64,000 bases of DNA. Origin: Shimia isoporae (lineage in GTDB: Bacteria > Pseudomonadota > Alphaproteobacteria > Rhodobacterales > Rhodobacteraceae). The stretch covers positions 62,001 to 126,000 of the forward strand of contig NZ_SMGR01000005.1 of NCBI RefSeq assembly GCF_004346865.1, given 5' to 3'. Under the pieces are notes generated by a model. It was given only the letters and a program-made list of their open reading frames with translations, made no database searches and had not been told where the DNA came from. Of the stretch, positions 16,906 through 25,322 are shown one piece after another. Within the stretch, counting starts at the first letter, position 1. Each line of letters opens with the position of its first letter. Made by a program: the position numbers and the translations under genes.

Positions 16906-18183
16906 TCAGGAAGCCGCGGCATATGGCACCGAAATTGTCACACGCGTGCCCGCATCGTCGTGCCGGTTCTCAAAATTGACCGTCGCAGAAATCAGTTCAG
17001 CCCGAGTGCGGATATTATTGATCCCGCTGGCAGACTTCACAGCGTCCTCGCTGATCCCGTTTCCGTCGTCGTCAACACATACATCAATCGACTTTTCACG
17101 TGTCGAAACAGTGACTGAAATCTTCGCACAATCTGCATGCTTCAAGGCATTGTTCACCGCCTCTTGCACGATCCGATACACCGCTGTGCGAACTGTTTCA
17201 GGAAGCTTGTCCACTTTCCCTCCGGTCCTATCCTCAACATCCCAGACAAGGCTACGGCGACTGTGTTTCATGCAGCGTTCAAGATGGGCATCCACCGCCT
17301 CAGAAAATCCGAACAACTGCAAAACGCCCGGCTTCATAGCTTCGACAATGTGGCGTACATCGGCCAGGCAGTGATCCAGATCGTCTTGCAGCAGCGCAAG
17401 TTCCTGCGTCGAGAGTTGCTTATCCGCTTCCAACCTGGACATACGCCGCTTAATCCTCGCAAGGTCCGCAAGAGTCTGGTCGTGAAGATCCATACCCAGA
17501 CGTTGCCTTTCGCGCTCCATACCTTCCGTCAGTTGAAGCGCGCCCATGCGCAGCGCCTTTTCCCGCCCCTTGGCTTCGCTTTCGGCCACCGCTGCGTCTC
17601 GCGCTTCCTTGCCCCGTTCCAGCGCAAAGAGATAGGCCGAAACCAGGTCCGCTGCCCCCTGCGTCAAGCCCGCCAGATCCGCATCGTAATAATTCACCTT
17701 GTGGCTGGATATCGCCAACGATCCGATGATTTCGCCTTGCACACGCATCGGCACGATGATCCTGCTCCGCAAATTGGCATCGAAAAGCGGTTTGCTGTCC
17801 GCTCCTTCGAAATGAAAGCGGTCGTCTTCCCATGCATCATCAGTCAGGATGTAGGGCAACTCTCCCCGCAAAACAGCGCGTATAGGGCTTGTTTCGGTAG
17901 GTTTCGCTGGATTGTGCGCGTGGCTCCAAGTGGTGTGCAGGCGCGCTTCATAGCAAATCTGCGTACCTGACGGATGCAACAGTACGATATCGAGGTGGTC
18001 GTGCGGTATTAGTGTTCGCAACCCGTCGGCAAAGTTTTCCAATACCAACTCGTAGTCAGTCGGCCCCGCTATTGCCTTCGCAATGGCAAGGAAACACGCC
18101 AACGCTTCTTCGGAATTCGGCATCGCCGCCAACACCCTTTCAACCCGTGCCGGCAGTTCATCATACTCCGGCAACCCATTCAA
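16906..18183 (-). CDS. GAF-domain histidine kinase, NarX/HisKA_3 type
   Basis: A 425-residue kinase without clear membrane helices, so likely cytoplasmic. A GAF domain covers about residues 30-190, a coiled-coil linker about 190-225, and the HisKA_3 dimerisation domain carries phospho-acceptor His234 in the motif R-L-G-M-D-L-H-D-Q-T-L. The HATPase domain follows, with D-D-D-G-N-G and a short G-box region. It pairs with the LuxR-type regulator immediately downstream. The signal is unknown; the neighbouring TRAP and catabolic genes suggest a small organic acid or a redox cue. Confidence 0.85.
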   Translation of the reverse strand: MNGLPEYDELPARVERVLAAMPNSEEALACFLAIAKAIAGPTDYELVLENFADGLRTLIPHDHLDIVLLHPSGTQICYEARLHTTWSHAHNPAKPTETSPIRAVLRGELPYILTDDAWEDDRFHFEGADSKPLFDANLRSRIIVPMRVQGEIIGSLAISSHKVNYYDADLAGLTQGAADLVSAYLFALERGKEARDAAVAESEAKGREKALRMGALQLTEGMERERQRLGMDLHDQTLADLARIKRRMSRLEADKQLSTQELALLQDDLDHCLADVRHIVEAMKPGVLQLFGFSEAVDAHLERCMKHSRRSLVWDVEDRTGGKVDKLPETVRTAVYRIVQEAVNNALKHADCAKISVTVSTREKSIDVCVDDDGNGISEDAVKSASGINNIRTRAELISATVNFENRHDDAGTRVTISVPYAAAS

Positions 18184-18619
18184 TCTGGCACCTCGCCCTA
18201 GCTTGATTTCAAACGATATTTCTCATCGGCATGCACGGCGCGACTTGGAATGACTCCACCAAAAAACCATGCACCATGTCACTTCACGGCAAGGCAAGCG
18301 CCTGCGAAAGTGTCAAAGGCGCAAGCTTTCTGCGGGTTCCCGCAAACGCCTGCTGACAATCCTATCAAGCAGCAGACAACCGTCGCAAAACGACCTGATC
18401 GTTTCTCCGCCCGCTTGGGCACCTCATGATCAACAACGGATGTCGCCAGGACGACTTGAAACGCACGTGCGGACTAAATGGCCTGAAATGGCTTCAGTTC
18501 CACCCGCGGTTTCGCCAACGGCTAAAACGGCTTGGAGAATCTGGAACATGCAATGTCCGGAAACACCGCCTCGGATACCCAAAGGAAGGTTTGAGGACGT
18601 TCAGCGATTTACAACAACG
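18184..18619. promoter_or_regulatory. 436-bp noncoding gap with a TGCGG-N4-CCGCA palindrome (18331-18344)
   Basis: No convincing gene is seen here. The stretch is the upstream region of the kinase-regulator operon (leftward) and the 3' side of the NDUFS4-like gene. TGCGGGTTCCCGCA at 18331-18344 is a perfect dyad (TGCGGG-TT-CCCGCA), 148 bp upstream of the kinase start. It is the best-conserved of the three copies, consistent with autoregulation of the two-component system. Confidence 0.5.
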
Positions 18620-18931
18620 TTAGTGCGTCCAAGGTCCACGGCGGTTCGTGGCAAAGTTCTCGCCGTACCCACCCTGCCGGATATTGGCTTTGCGCTTGTG
18701 TGGTTCACTGACTTGCGCCTGAATGCCATGCTCTTCCGCGTAAGCCAAAGCCGCTTCTTTGCTGTCAAACCGCAACTGCACTTGGCTTTGCGTATCGCCA
18801 GATCCAGTCCACCCCATCAAAGGGTCGATCTCACGCGCCTCAGACGGACCATACTCAAGAATCCAGTCTTTGGTTTTCGCAACACCCGACGACATTGCGG
18901 TGCGGGCGGGTTGATAGATACGCGCAATCAT
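18620..18931 (-). CDS. NDUFS4-like complex I accessory subunit (ETC complex I subunit)
   Basis: A 103-residue protein matching the ETC_C1_NDUFS4 family: [14 protein letters not shown] at the start, W-I-L-E-Y near residue 23, M-G-W-T-G-S-G-D and the [15 protein letters not shown] end. Family knowledge: alphaproteobacterial complex I has this 18-kDa accessory subunit, shared with mitochondria. It stands alone here, away from the nuo operon, as is usual. Confidence 0.9.
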   Translation of the reverse strand: MIARIYQPARTAMSSGVAKTKDWILEYGPSEAREIDPLMGWTGSGDTQSQVQLRFDSKEAALAYAEEHGIQAQVSEPHKRKANIRQGGYGENFATNRRGPWTH

Positions 18932-19457
18932 CAGCTAACTCCTTGGCTGCCTCGCTTTATCACGGATTCCCCCAGTTCCGGCAAGAGCCGAGTTGCCGCA
19001 ACATGCACGGTGCCGCATCGAATTTTCTTGGAAAGCTTGCAAGCAGCCTCTTGCGCCGAACCAACCACGGGGAGCGAGGGGTGTAATGTGGCCTATCGAG
19101 GCAAACATGTCGGCTGCTTGCTGGAATTTAGCTTACGATCTCCCCTCATTATTTGGCAAGTGCGACATATCAAATATTTCACGGAAGACAGGAAAAATTT
19201 CCTGAAATTACTGCAATGAGCGATATTTCCTACCAAAATGTCGCAACCAATCCCAAAGACGCCTTCCTCTATCCCGCACAGACACCATTTTGGTCTTCTT
19301 CAGTGCCTCTCCCTTTCTGCGCTTGCAAATGACTTTCTGCCGCCATGCAGCATGCCCAACACAGTCTTTTGAAATATCAATGTCATCGCGCGGCCCGAAT
19401 CCCCTTGAACAAGAACAAAAAGAGATCAAACTAACGCCCAACGAAAGGAATCTGTGC
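18932..19457. promoter_or_regulatory. 526-bp upstream region of uvrB and the NDUFS4-like gene
   Basis: This divergent intergenic region has an AT-richer core around 19100-19240, likely promoters for both sides. A near-perfect dyad, CAGGAAA-AA-TTTCCTG, lies at 19189-19204. A short reading frame of 39 codons (19086-19205) has a weak upstream purine stretch but no recognisable product. I did not find the alphaproteobacterial LexA box (GTTC-N7-GTTC). Confidence 0.4.
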
Positions 19458-21647
19458 ATGGCCCATTCTGTTGAGGCTCCTCTCATGAGCGCCGCCCCTG
19501 CGGACCCGAAAAGCCGCCCCAAGCTCGAAGGCGGCCGTCGCATCGTCATGCATACTGAATTTGAGCCTGCAGGGGACCAACCGACAGCAATTGCGGAACT
19601 CTCGCAGGGTGTGACAGACGGTGAACGCAATCAGGTTCTGCTGGGCGCAACAGGTACCGGCAAAACGTTCACGATGGCCAAAATCATCGAGGAGACCCAG
19701 CGACCCGCCATTATTCTCGCGCCGAACAAAACGCTCGCCGCTCAGCTTTATGGCGAAATGAAGGGGTTCTTTCCGGAGAACTCGGTCGAGTATTTTGTGA
19801 GTTTCTATGACTACTATCAGCCCGAAGCCTATGTGCCGCGTTCCGACACCTACATAGAAAAAGAAAGCCAGATCAACGAACAGATCGACCGGATGCGCCA
19901 TTCGGCAACCCGCGCGCTTCTGGAGCGTGACGACGTGATCATTGTTGCGTCTGTGAGCTGCATTTACGGTATCGGATCGGTTGAGACCTATTCCGCCATG
20001 ACACTCGATCTGAAAGCGGGCGGCGAATACGATCAGCGGGCTGTCATTGCAGACCTTGTCGCATTGCAATACCGGCGCAACGATCAAGCCTTCCAGCGCG
20101 GCTCTTTCCGCGTCCGCGGAGACAGCCTCGAGATCTTCCCGGCCCACCTTGAAGACCGCGCCTGGAAGCTTTCGTTCTTTGGCGAAGAGTTGGAAAACAT
20201 CACGGAATTCGATCCGCTGACCGGCGAAAAGACGGACACCTTTGAACAGATCCGCGTCTATGCAAACAGCCACTATGTGACGCCCAAGCCCACGCTCAAT
20301 CAGGCCATTGTCGAGATCAAGAAGGAACTCCGCCAGCGCCTTGATCAGCTGGTGGACGAAGGCAAGCTGCTTGAGGCTCAACGTCTGGAACAGCGCACCA
20401 ACTTCGATCTTGAGATGCTGGAGGCGCAGGGTTTCTGCAACGGGATCGAAAACTATTCTCGCTATCTGACCGGTCGGGCACCGGGAGAGCCGCCGCCCAC
20501 TCTGTTTGAGTTTATCCCGGACAACGCCATCGTATTCGCGGATGAATCCCATGTGTCCGTACCGCAAATCGGCGGCATGTACCGTGGCGACTACCGACGC
20601 AAGTTCACCCTTGCAGAACACGGTTTCCGGCTTCCTTCCTGTATGGACAACCGCCCACTGAAATTCGAGGAATGGGACGCTATGCGCCCGCAGTCGGTCT
20701 TTGTCTCTGCTACCCCAAGCGCATGGGAGCTCGACCAATCCGGTGGCGTCTTTGCGGAACAGGTCATCCGCCCCACCGGCCTTCTGGACCCCGAAGTCGA
20801 AATTCGTCCTGTCGAAATGCAGGTCGACGACCTGCTCGATGAAATCCGCAAGGTGTCCGCCGACGGTTTCCGCACGCTGGTCACAACCCTCACCAAACGC
20901 ATGGCCGAAGACCTCACCGAATACCTGCACGAACAGGGCATCAAGGTGCGCTACATGCACTCCGACATCGACACCCTTGAACGCATTGAAATCCTGCGCG
21001 ACCTGCGCCTGGGTGCCTTTGACGTGCTCGTCGGCATCAACCTGCTGCGCGAGGGACTGGATATTCCCGAATGCGGCCTCGTCGCCATTCTGGATGCCGA
21101 CAAAGAAGGCTTCCTGCGTTCGGAAACCAGCCTCGTGCAAACCATCGGCCGCGCCGCGCGCAACGCCGAAGGCCGCGTCATCATGTACGCCGACAGGATT
21201 ACGGGCTCGATGGAGCGCGCACTGAACGAAACCAACCGCCGACGTGCCAAACAGATGGCCTATAACGAAGAGCACGGCATCACACCGGAAACGGTCAAAA
21301 AGAACGTCGAAGACGTGCTCGCCGGCCTGTACCAAGGCGACACGGATCAATCCCGCGTCACCGCCAAGATCGAAAAACCCCTACACGGCGGTAACCTCGA
21401 AGCGGTGCTGGATGGCCTGCGCGAAGACATGCGCAAGGCCGCCGAGAACCTCGAATTCGAAGAAGCCGCCCGCCTGCGCGACGAGGTCAAACGTCTGGAA
21501 GCGGTGGACCTGGCCGTCGCCGACGACCCCATGGCGCGACAATATGCAGTGGAAGCGGCAGCCGAGAAGGCGGTCAACTCACGCGGCCGGTCAACCGCAG
21601 GACGGGCCGGGCAGCGTGGTGGCAATGGGAAGCGGCGGGGGCGGTAG
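19458..21647 (+). CDS. uvrB: UvrABC excision repair helicase subunit UvrB
   Basis: A 729-residue protein with all UvrB landmarks. Walker A G-A-T-G-T-G-K-T lies near residues 61-68. The beta-hairpin Y-Y-Q-P-E-A-Y-V-P motif, D-E-S-H box, helicase motifs V and VI (G-L-D-I-P-E and Q-T-I-G-R-A-A-R-N) and a C-terminal UVR motif near 640-675 follow. UvrB verifies DNA damage delivered by UvrA and recruits UvrC. The start at 19458 follows AAAGGA; the open frame extends further upstream but without conserved sequence. The C-terminal tail is Arg/Gly-rich. Confidence 0.97.
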   Translation: MAHSVEAPLMSAAPADPKSRPKLEGGRRIVMHTEFEPAGDQPTAIAELSQGVTDGERNQVLLGATGTGKTFTMAKIIEETQRPAIILAPNKTLAAQLYGEMKGFFPENSVEYFVSFYDYYQPEAYVPRSDTYIEKESQINEQIDRMRHSATRALLERDDVIIVASVSCIYGIGSVETYSAMTLDLKAGGEYDQRAVIADLVALQYRRNDQAFQRGSFRVRGDSLEIFPAHLEDRAWKLSFFGEELENITEFDPLTGEKTDTFEQIRVYANSHYVTPKPTLNQAIVEIKKELRQRLDQLVDEGKLLEAQRLEQRTNFDLEMLEAQGFCNGIENYSRYLTGRAPGEPPPTLFEFIPDNAIVFADESHVSVPQIGGMYRGDYRRKFTLAEHGFRLPSCMDNRPLKFEEWDAMRPQSVFVSATPSAWELDQSGGVFAEQVIRPTGLLDPEVEIRPVEMQVDDLLDEIRKVSADGFRTLVTTLTKRMAEDLTEYLHEQGIKVRYMHSDIDTLERIEILRDLRLGAFDVLVGINLLREGLDIPECGLVAILDADKEGFLRSETSLVQTIGRAARNAEGRVIMYADRITGSMERALNETNRRRAKQMAYNEEHGITPETVKKNVEDVLAGLYQGDTDQSRVTAKIEKPLHGGNLEAVLDGLREDMRKAAENLEFEEAARLRDEVKRLEAVDLAVADDPMARQYAVEAAAEKAVNSRGRSTAGRAGQRGGNGKRRGR

Positions 21648-21661
21648 TCCACACCCCAAGG

Positions 21662-21699
21662 GCCAACGCCGGACCGGTCAAGAAGGGCCGGTGCTGGCT
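21662..21699 (+). terminator. Possible terminator after uvrB
   Basis: An imperfect stem pairs GCCAACGCCGG with CCGGTGCTGGC, 9 of 11 pairs matched, about 15 bp after the uvrB stop, followed by only a short T run. It is a weak intrinsic terminator candidate. Confidence 0.35.
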
Positions 21700-21734
21700 T
21701 TGCGGCCTGCGGCCTTGATTCCGGGCCTAGTCAA

Positions 21735-21863
21735 TTATTTCTTTGGAGGTTTCTTTGGCGAAGGCGGCTTTGGTTTGGGTGCTGGCCCTACTCCGGTTTC
21801 CTTGTTCATAGATCCGGAACCTCTATTTCCCCTTGTCGGCGGTGGTGCTGGTCTCTTCGCCAT
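21735..21863 (-). CDS. Small Pro/Lys-rich protein (42 aa)
   Basis: The minus strand encodes 42 residues from an ATG at 21863, starting M-A-K-R-P-A-P-P-P-T-R-G-N-R-G-S and ending P-K-P-K-P-P-S-P-K-K-P-P-K-K. AGGA lies 5 nt before the ATG. The protein is basic and likely disordered, and no family is recognised. It is divergent from the membrane protein gene at 21885 with only 21 bp between the two starts. Low-complexity short frames can arise by chance, so the call is tentative. Confidence 0.4.
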   Translation of the reverse strand: MAKRPAPPPTRGNRGSGSMNKETGVGPAPKPKPPSPKKPPKK

Positions 21864-21884
21864 TTTCTTCCTATAGCTGTATTC

Positions 21885-22367
21885 ATGACGGACGATACAC
21901 GACTTGATATAGCCAAGGAAGCACTCCGACAATCGGAATTGATGATTGAGGACACTAACCACCTAGCGACTTCGGCCGATCAAAGAGCCATGGCTTTGGC
22001 AGGGACTTTGGCCGCTGTTTCATCTCTTTTGGTAACTCTAGGTGGTACGGCGCCTGCCCCAACTTTCGCGTATATTTCAGCCGGAGGATTTGTTGCTGCC
22101 AGCTTCATGGCTGCTGCGTCTTGTTTGCCAAGAGACTTCCATATCCGCGGTCATTGGTGGAGAGATTGGGAAGGACACATCGACGATGGAGATGAATTGT
22201 TCCTCGCTCTTTCATCTCAGGCCCAAGAGAACGATCTGCGAATTGATGAAAACTATAGAGCGCTAAAGAAGGCAGGTGCATCAATGAAACGCGCATTTGT
22301 CTTTGCCTTTCTGGTGTTCGCATTTTTTGGTGGGGCTCAGGCTGGGGCCATCTTCCTCGCGCTTTAG
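21885..22367 (+). CDS. Hypothetical membrane protein with three predicted helices
   Basis: A 160-residue protein of unknown function. An amphipathic N-terminal helix (1-35) ends with T-S-A-D-Q-R-A and is followed by two membrane helices (about 36-54 and 60-80), a soluble loop (83-128) and a C-terminal helix (134-158). The layout of a short helix with A-D-x-x-A leading into paired membrane helices recalls the SLATT/Pycsar-effector type of small membrane effectors. That is only a resemblance of layout, and no cyclase partner lies nearby. Base composition is lower in GC than the neighbours. No clear ribosome site is seen before the ATG. Confidence 0.6.
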   Translation: MTDDTRLDIAKEALRQSELMIEDTNHLATSADQRAMALAGTLAAVSSLLVTLGGTAPAPTFAYISAGGFVAASFMAAASCLPRDFHIRGHWWRDWEGHIDDGDELFLALSSQAQENDLRIDENYRALKKAGASMKRAFVFAFLVFAFFGGAQAGAIFLAL

Positions 22368-22478
22368 TTTCACCGTTGCGCCCGACTTAGGGAGGAAGCG
22401 AACGCGCTCTCCCGTCGCGCCAAATGCGTGCCATTCAAAAAGCGGCGCACCTTCGGTGCGATGGGGAGGTCGGGCGCG

Positions 22479-22503
22479 GCATGATGCAAAGCATCATGCT
22501 TTT
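22479..22503 (+). terminator. Perfect hairpin with T-run downstream of the membrane protein gene
   Basis: GCATGATGC-AAA-GCATCATGC (22479-22499) is a perfect 9-bp stem with a 3-nt loop, followed by TTTT. A second small stem, GCACC-TTC-GGTGC, precedes it near 22447-22459. Together they are a good intrinsic terminator candidate for the gene ending at 22367. Confidence 0.6.
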
Positions 22504-22554
22504 GTGATCTCCCCCATATCGACACACCCCGTCTCCCCATCCTACCCTCTCCCA

Positions 22555-22986
22555 ATGCGCACCCTCCTCATCCCCTTCCTCCTCCTCACCTCCCCCGCCG
22601 CCGCGTGGGAGGCCACCCTCGCCGACATCTGCATCCTCACCCATGAGACCGACACAGCGCATGTCCATCTGACCTACGACCCCACGAAACCGCTCTACAC
22701 CCTCGCGATCACCCGCAAAGATGCCACTTGGCCAGAAGATCCTTGGTTCGCCATCCGCTTCGTCGGCCCGAACGAGATCACCATCTCCACCGACAAACAC
22801 GCGCTCAGCGACGATGGCCAGACCCTCAACGTCGCCGACAGCGGCTTCTCCAATGTGTTGGACGGGCTGCAATTCAACGCCATGGCCCTTGCGGGAACGC
22901 AAACAGACGGTGAGGCCATCGACCTCACCGACGCGGCTCAGGAAGTGCAGAAGTTTCGCGACTGCGCCTCTGCTCAAGTGTCTTGA
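22555..22986 (+). CDS. Hypothetical secreted protein (143 aa)
   Basis: A 143-residue protein with a signal peptide (M-R-T-L-L-I-P-F-L-L-L-T-S-P-A-A-A, cleavage near 17) and cysteines at the mature N terminus (A-D-I-C-I-L) and near the C terminus (R-D-C-A), which may form a disulfide. The rest is beta-rich. No family is recognised. The start is set at the signal peptide ATG; a longer frame upstream crosses the hairpins and is not protein-like. It is probably periplasmic. Confidence 0.7.
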   Translation: MRTLLIPFLLLTSPAAAWEATLADICILTHETDTAHVHLTYDPTKPLYTLAITRKDATWPEDPWFAIRFVGPNEITISTDKHALSDDGQTLNVADSGFSNVLDGLQFNAMALAGTQTDGEAIDLTDAAQEVQKFRDCASAQVS

Positions 22987-22992
22987 GTTTGG

Positions 22993-23265
22993 TCAGAAAT
23001 CAAAGATGTCGTCGAGAAATCCGCTCATCTTTTTCTTCTTGCGCTTTTTGCCGTCATAACGCGGATCATAGTCACGACCATGCGACTCTGGGCTGCGTTC
23101 ATAGCTCTGCGGGGGCGGCGGAGGCGCATACGCCGCGGCACGCTCGATGATCTTGTCCAGTTCCCCGCGATCAAGCCAGACACCGCGGCAGGTCGGGCAA
23201 TAATCAATCTCGACACCGTTGCGATCCGCAATCACCAGCGTCGCACCATCAACCGGACATTTCAT
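22993..23265 (-). CDS. TFIIB-type zinc-ribbon protein
   Basis: A 90-residue protein with an N-terminal zinc ribbon: C-P-V-D-G at Cys3 and C-P-T-C-R-G-V-W-L-D-R-G-E-L around residues 23-36 (zf-TFIIB, COG3809). A Pro-rich linker and a Lys-rich stretch lead to a hydrophobic F-L-D-D-I-F-D-F end. GGAG lies 6 nt before the ATG at 23265; a TTG one codon upstream is also possible. The function of the family is unknown. Confidence 0.82.
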   Translation of the reverse strand: MKCPVDGATLVIADRNGVEIDYCPTCRGVWLDRGELDKIIERAAAYAPPPPPQSYERSPESHGRDYDPRYDGKKRKKKKMSGFLDDIFDF

Positions 23266-23394
23266 CAATCTCTCCTGTGTTATCCTGCAATGCAGATAGT
23301 CACGCCCGCGAGACTTGCCCCCCCACGCGGAATAACATTTGCGTCAGTACAAAGATGCTTGACCGCTGTTAGCGCTACCGGATACCGTTTGCCC

Positions 23395-23793
23395 ATGCCA
23401 GTTCACAGCCTAGACCACGCCAATATCCGCACCACCAACCTTGAAGCCATGATCGCCTTCTACGAAGACGTGCTCGACATGACCAACGGACCGAGGGCGG
23501 ACTTCGACTTTCCGGGGGCTTGGCTCTATCTCGGCGATACTGCCGTCGTCCATCTGGTTGGTGTGGAAGGTAATCCACAAACCGAAGGCGACCTTGCTTT
23601 GGAACATGCGGCCTTCCGCGCGACGGATCTTGCCGCTTTCATGGCCAAACTCAAAACCCGCGGCGTAGACCACTATCTTGGGTTCCCGCCGGGGGTGCCC
23701 ATCGTGCAGGTTAATATCCATGATCCGGATGGAAACCACCTGCATGTGGACTTTCACATCGACGAACTCGAAGCAGCAGGTCTGTCCCGATAA
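23395..23793 (+). CDS. VOC family (glyoxalase/dioxygenase-like) protein
   Basis: A 132-residue single VOC module. Metal ligands are plausible at His7 (L-D-H-A-N-I), at His of L-E-H-A-A-F-R and at the C-terminal H-L-H-V-D-F. The R-T-T-N-L-E-A-M-I-A-F-Y-E-D-V-L start is classic for glyoxalase-like folds. The substrate is unknown. The ATG at 23395 is chosen since residues before it are not conserved in character. An 8-bp dyad TAGCGCTA lies just upstream. Confidence 0.8.
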   Translation: MPVHSLDHANIRTTNLEAMIAFYEDVLDMTNGPRADFDFPGAWLYLGDTAVVHLVGVEGNPQTEGDLALEHAAFRATDLAAFMAKLKTRGVDHYLGFPPGVPIVQVNIHDPDGNHLHVDFHIDELEAAGLSR

Positions 23794-23834
23794 CGTCCCG
23801 CCCAATGTGGACCCCATGACCCCACCTGAACTGC

Positions 23835-23853
23835 ACCGACGTAATACCGACGT
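23835..23853. repeat. ACCGACGT tandem pair, copy 2
   Basis: ACCGACGTAATACCGACGT, two 8-bp cores with an 11-bp period, lies in the gap between the convergent genes ending at 23793 and 23909. It is followed by a TGCAGAC element as at the 9995 copy. Confidence 0.6.
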
Positions 23854-23908
23854 GTTGCCGATGTTCTGCAGACCCCCGAAATACTGAAACGACGGGCCTG
23901 TTACCTGC

Positions 23909-24403
23909 TTATTGCAGCCCGTCGCGGGAGGCTTCTACCGCATCGGCAAGCGGCTTGAAGTACTTTACCTCCGCGGAATTTCCACCCCGCATGATGGCAA
24001 CGGCCTGATCCACGCTTTGCGCATACAGCGCTTGCGCTTCTGGCAAGGCAGCTTCGGTAACGGCGCGAACCCGGAAATTGTAGCGTTCCCGCCCCAAAGA
24101 CTTGTCGGTGTTCGCGCGCACAAAACTATAGAGATTGCGGTTTATGCGCGTCAGAGCCACTTCCGCTTCCCAATAGGCAGACGCATTTGAAATCACCCGT
24201 ACAGTGCCTGCATACGCCTGCTGGAAGCAGTCGACTCGGTAAACAGGAGGCGCCTCGGCACAGCCTTCAATGCCGCTCAGAAACGTGGAAACGGTGCGTT
24301 CGGTCTGGCTGTTGGAGAATCCCATGTCGCCCTGCTCGGCCCGCGCCGCAGAACCAGCCGCGATTGCCAGTATCGCCAAAGTTAAATTTTTGAACGCCCG
24401 CAT
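23909..24403 (-). CDS. Hypothetical periplasmic protein (164 aa)
   Basis: A 164-residue protein with a signal peptide (M-R-A-F-K-N-L-T-L-A-I-L-A-I-A-A-G-S-A-A-R-A). The mature part is helical with two cysteines (E-G-C-A-E and R-V-D-C-F-Q) that may pair. No family is recognised. A longer in-frame start exists but its extra 60 residues lack protein character and would bury the signal peptide. It lies just downstream of a small Usp gene. Confidence 0.65.
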   Translation of the reverse strand: MRAFKNLTLAILAIAAGSAARAEQGDMGFSNSQTERTVSTFLSGIEGCAEAPPVYRVDCFQQAYAGTVRVISNASAYWEAEVALTRINRNLYSFVRANTDKSLGRERYNFRVRAVTEAALPEAQALYAQSVDQAVAIMRGGNSAEVKYFKPLADAVEASRDGLQ

Positions 24404-24461
24404 ACACTTAACTCCAAAAGCTTTGGGCAACATGGCCCAAACTGTTTCCGGACACAACCAA

Positions 24462-24869
24462 TCAGCGCACCAAATGGACGGCGCAACGCGCGTGGCGCGC
24501 CACATGTGTCGCCGTGCTGCCAAGCAAGACGTCCTGCACGCTCGGTTTTTGAGACGCGACAATGATGCAGTCCACATCATGCGCTTCGCCCCACTTCAGA
24601 ATACTCTTTCCCACTGGCCCTTCGATCACCACACCTTCTGCTTCCGCAAGGTCCGCTCCCAAACTGGCCAGACTGTCTTCGATTGCTTGCCGCGCTTCAT
24701 CCTGGAAACCCTCGGGAATGTAATTGGCGGCGTATTTTGGAACCTGCTGCATCACATGCAGCAATGTGACATGCACGCCCTCCGGAGCCAGCAATTGCGC
24801 AACGGCGACCGCGCCCGTGGTATTATGGTCCTCGTCAAACGACACCGGCACAAGGATATGCTGATACAT
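24462..24869 (-). CDS. Universal stress protein, single domain
   Basis: A 135-residue UspA protein starting M-Y-Q-H-I-L-V-P-V-S-F-D. The C-terminal nucleotide-binding-like region is altered: V-A-S-Q-K-P-S-V-Q-D-V-L-L-G-S-T-A-T-H-V keeps the G-S-x-x-x-x-V part. A GTG one codon upstream is the alternative start. It is followed by the secreted protein gene and preceded by an ABM-domain gene on the same strand, possibly one operon. Confidence 0.82.
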   Translation of the reverse strand: MYQHILVPVSFDEDHNTTGAVAVAQLLAPEGVHVTLLHVMQQVPKYAANYIPEGFQDEARQAIEDSLASLGADLAEAEGVVIEGPVGKSILKWGEAHDVDCIIVASQKPSVQDVLLGSTATHVARHARCAVHLVR

Positions 24870-24887
24870 CACGCCCCTTCTCTGCGC

Positions 24888-25208
24888 TTAATCAAAGGCC
24901 GCTGCGACCTCGTACATCACCGGTTCAAAACTCCGGCACAGCTGATTTATCTTGCGGTTGCGCTCGCGCATTTCTTCGGTTCGCAACATCGCCTGAAAAT
25001 CTTCGCGTCGCTCCCACTGGGAATAATTTGCGATGCGCGTTTGCGCATCATTTACATGCAATCCCGCTGCGATAAACCCCTGTTGTTTCGAGATAAAACT
25101 GTCATAGGCGTCTGTCAGCGCGTCCATCAAATCCTGACAGGTGCCGGGCGTCATCTCAAAGGTCGTGATCACGGTCTGAAGTTGGGCATCCTTGGCAATC
25201 GTAGGCAT
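24888..25208 (-). CDS. Antibiotic biosynthesis monooxygenase (ABM) domain protein
   Basis: A 106-residue protein with the ABM ferredoxin-like fold, including F-I-S-K-Q-Q-G-F-I-A-A-G-L-H and Y-S-Q-W-E-R-R-E-D-F. ABM proteins include heme-degrading and quinol monooxygenases, but most have no assigned substrate. GGAGG precedes the ATG. It is the first gene of a likely unit with the Usp gene 18 bp downstream. Confidence 0.78.
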   Translation of the reverse strand: MPTIAKDAQLQTVITTFEMTPGTCQDLMDALTDAYDSFISKQQGFIAAGLHVNDAQTRIANYSQWERREDFQAMLRTEEMRERNRKINQLCRSFEPVMYEVAAAFD

Positions 25209-25272
25209 GTCATCCTCCCTGGCTGTCCCCAGAGTAGACCACGCGCCGCCCTGCTGGCTACATGAATTCCAT

Positions 25273-25287
25273 ACCCGCTATGCGGGT
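25273..25287. promoter_or_regulatory. Short perfect hairpin in divergent promoter region
   Basis: ACCCGC-TAT-GCGGGT forms a perfect 6-bp stem between the ABM gene and the rightward gene at 25323. It may be an operator or part of a leader. Nothing further can be said from sequence. Confidence 0.3.
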
Positions 25288-25322
25288 GGCGTTAACTTTT
25301 TGTTCACCCTATAAGTCAAATT

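Noticed and set aside
19086-19205. 39-codon frame upstream of uvrB
   Set aside because: It has only a weak purine stretch upstream and no conserved features; could be chance in the AT-richer promoter region.
18932-19457. SOS (LexA) box for uvrB
   Set aside because: GAAC repeats near 19407-19416 are spaced by 2 bp rather than the 7 bp of the alphaproteobacterial GTTC-N7-GTTC box.
19431-21350. 639-codon frame antisense to uvrB
   Set aside because: uvrB is certain on the other strand; the antisense product has no domain pattern.
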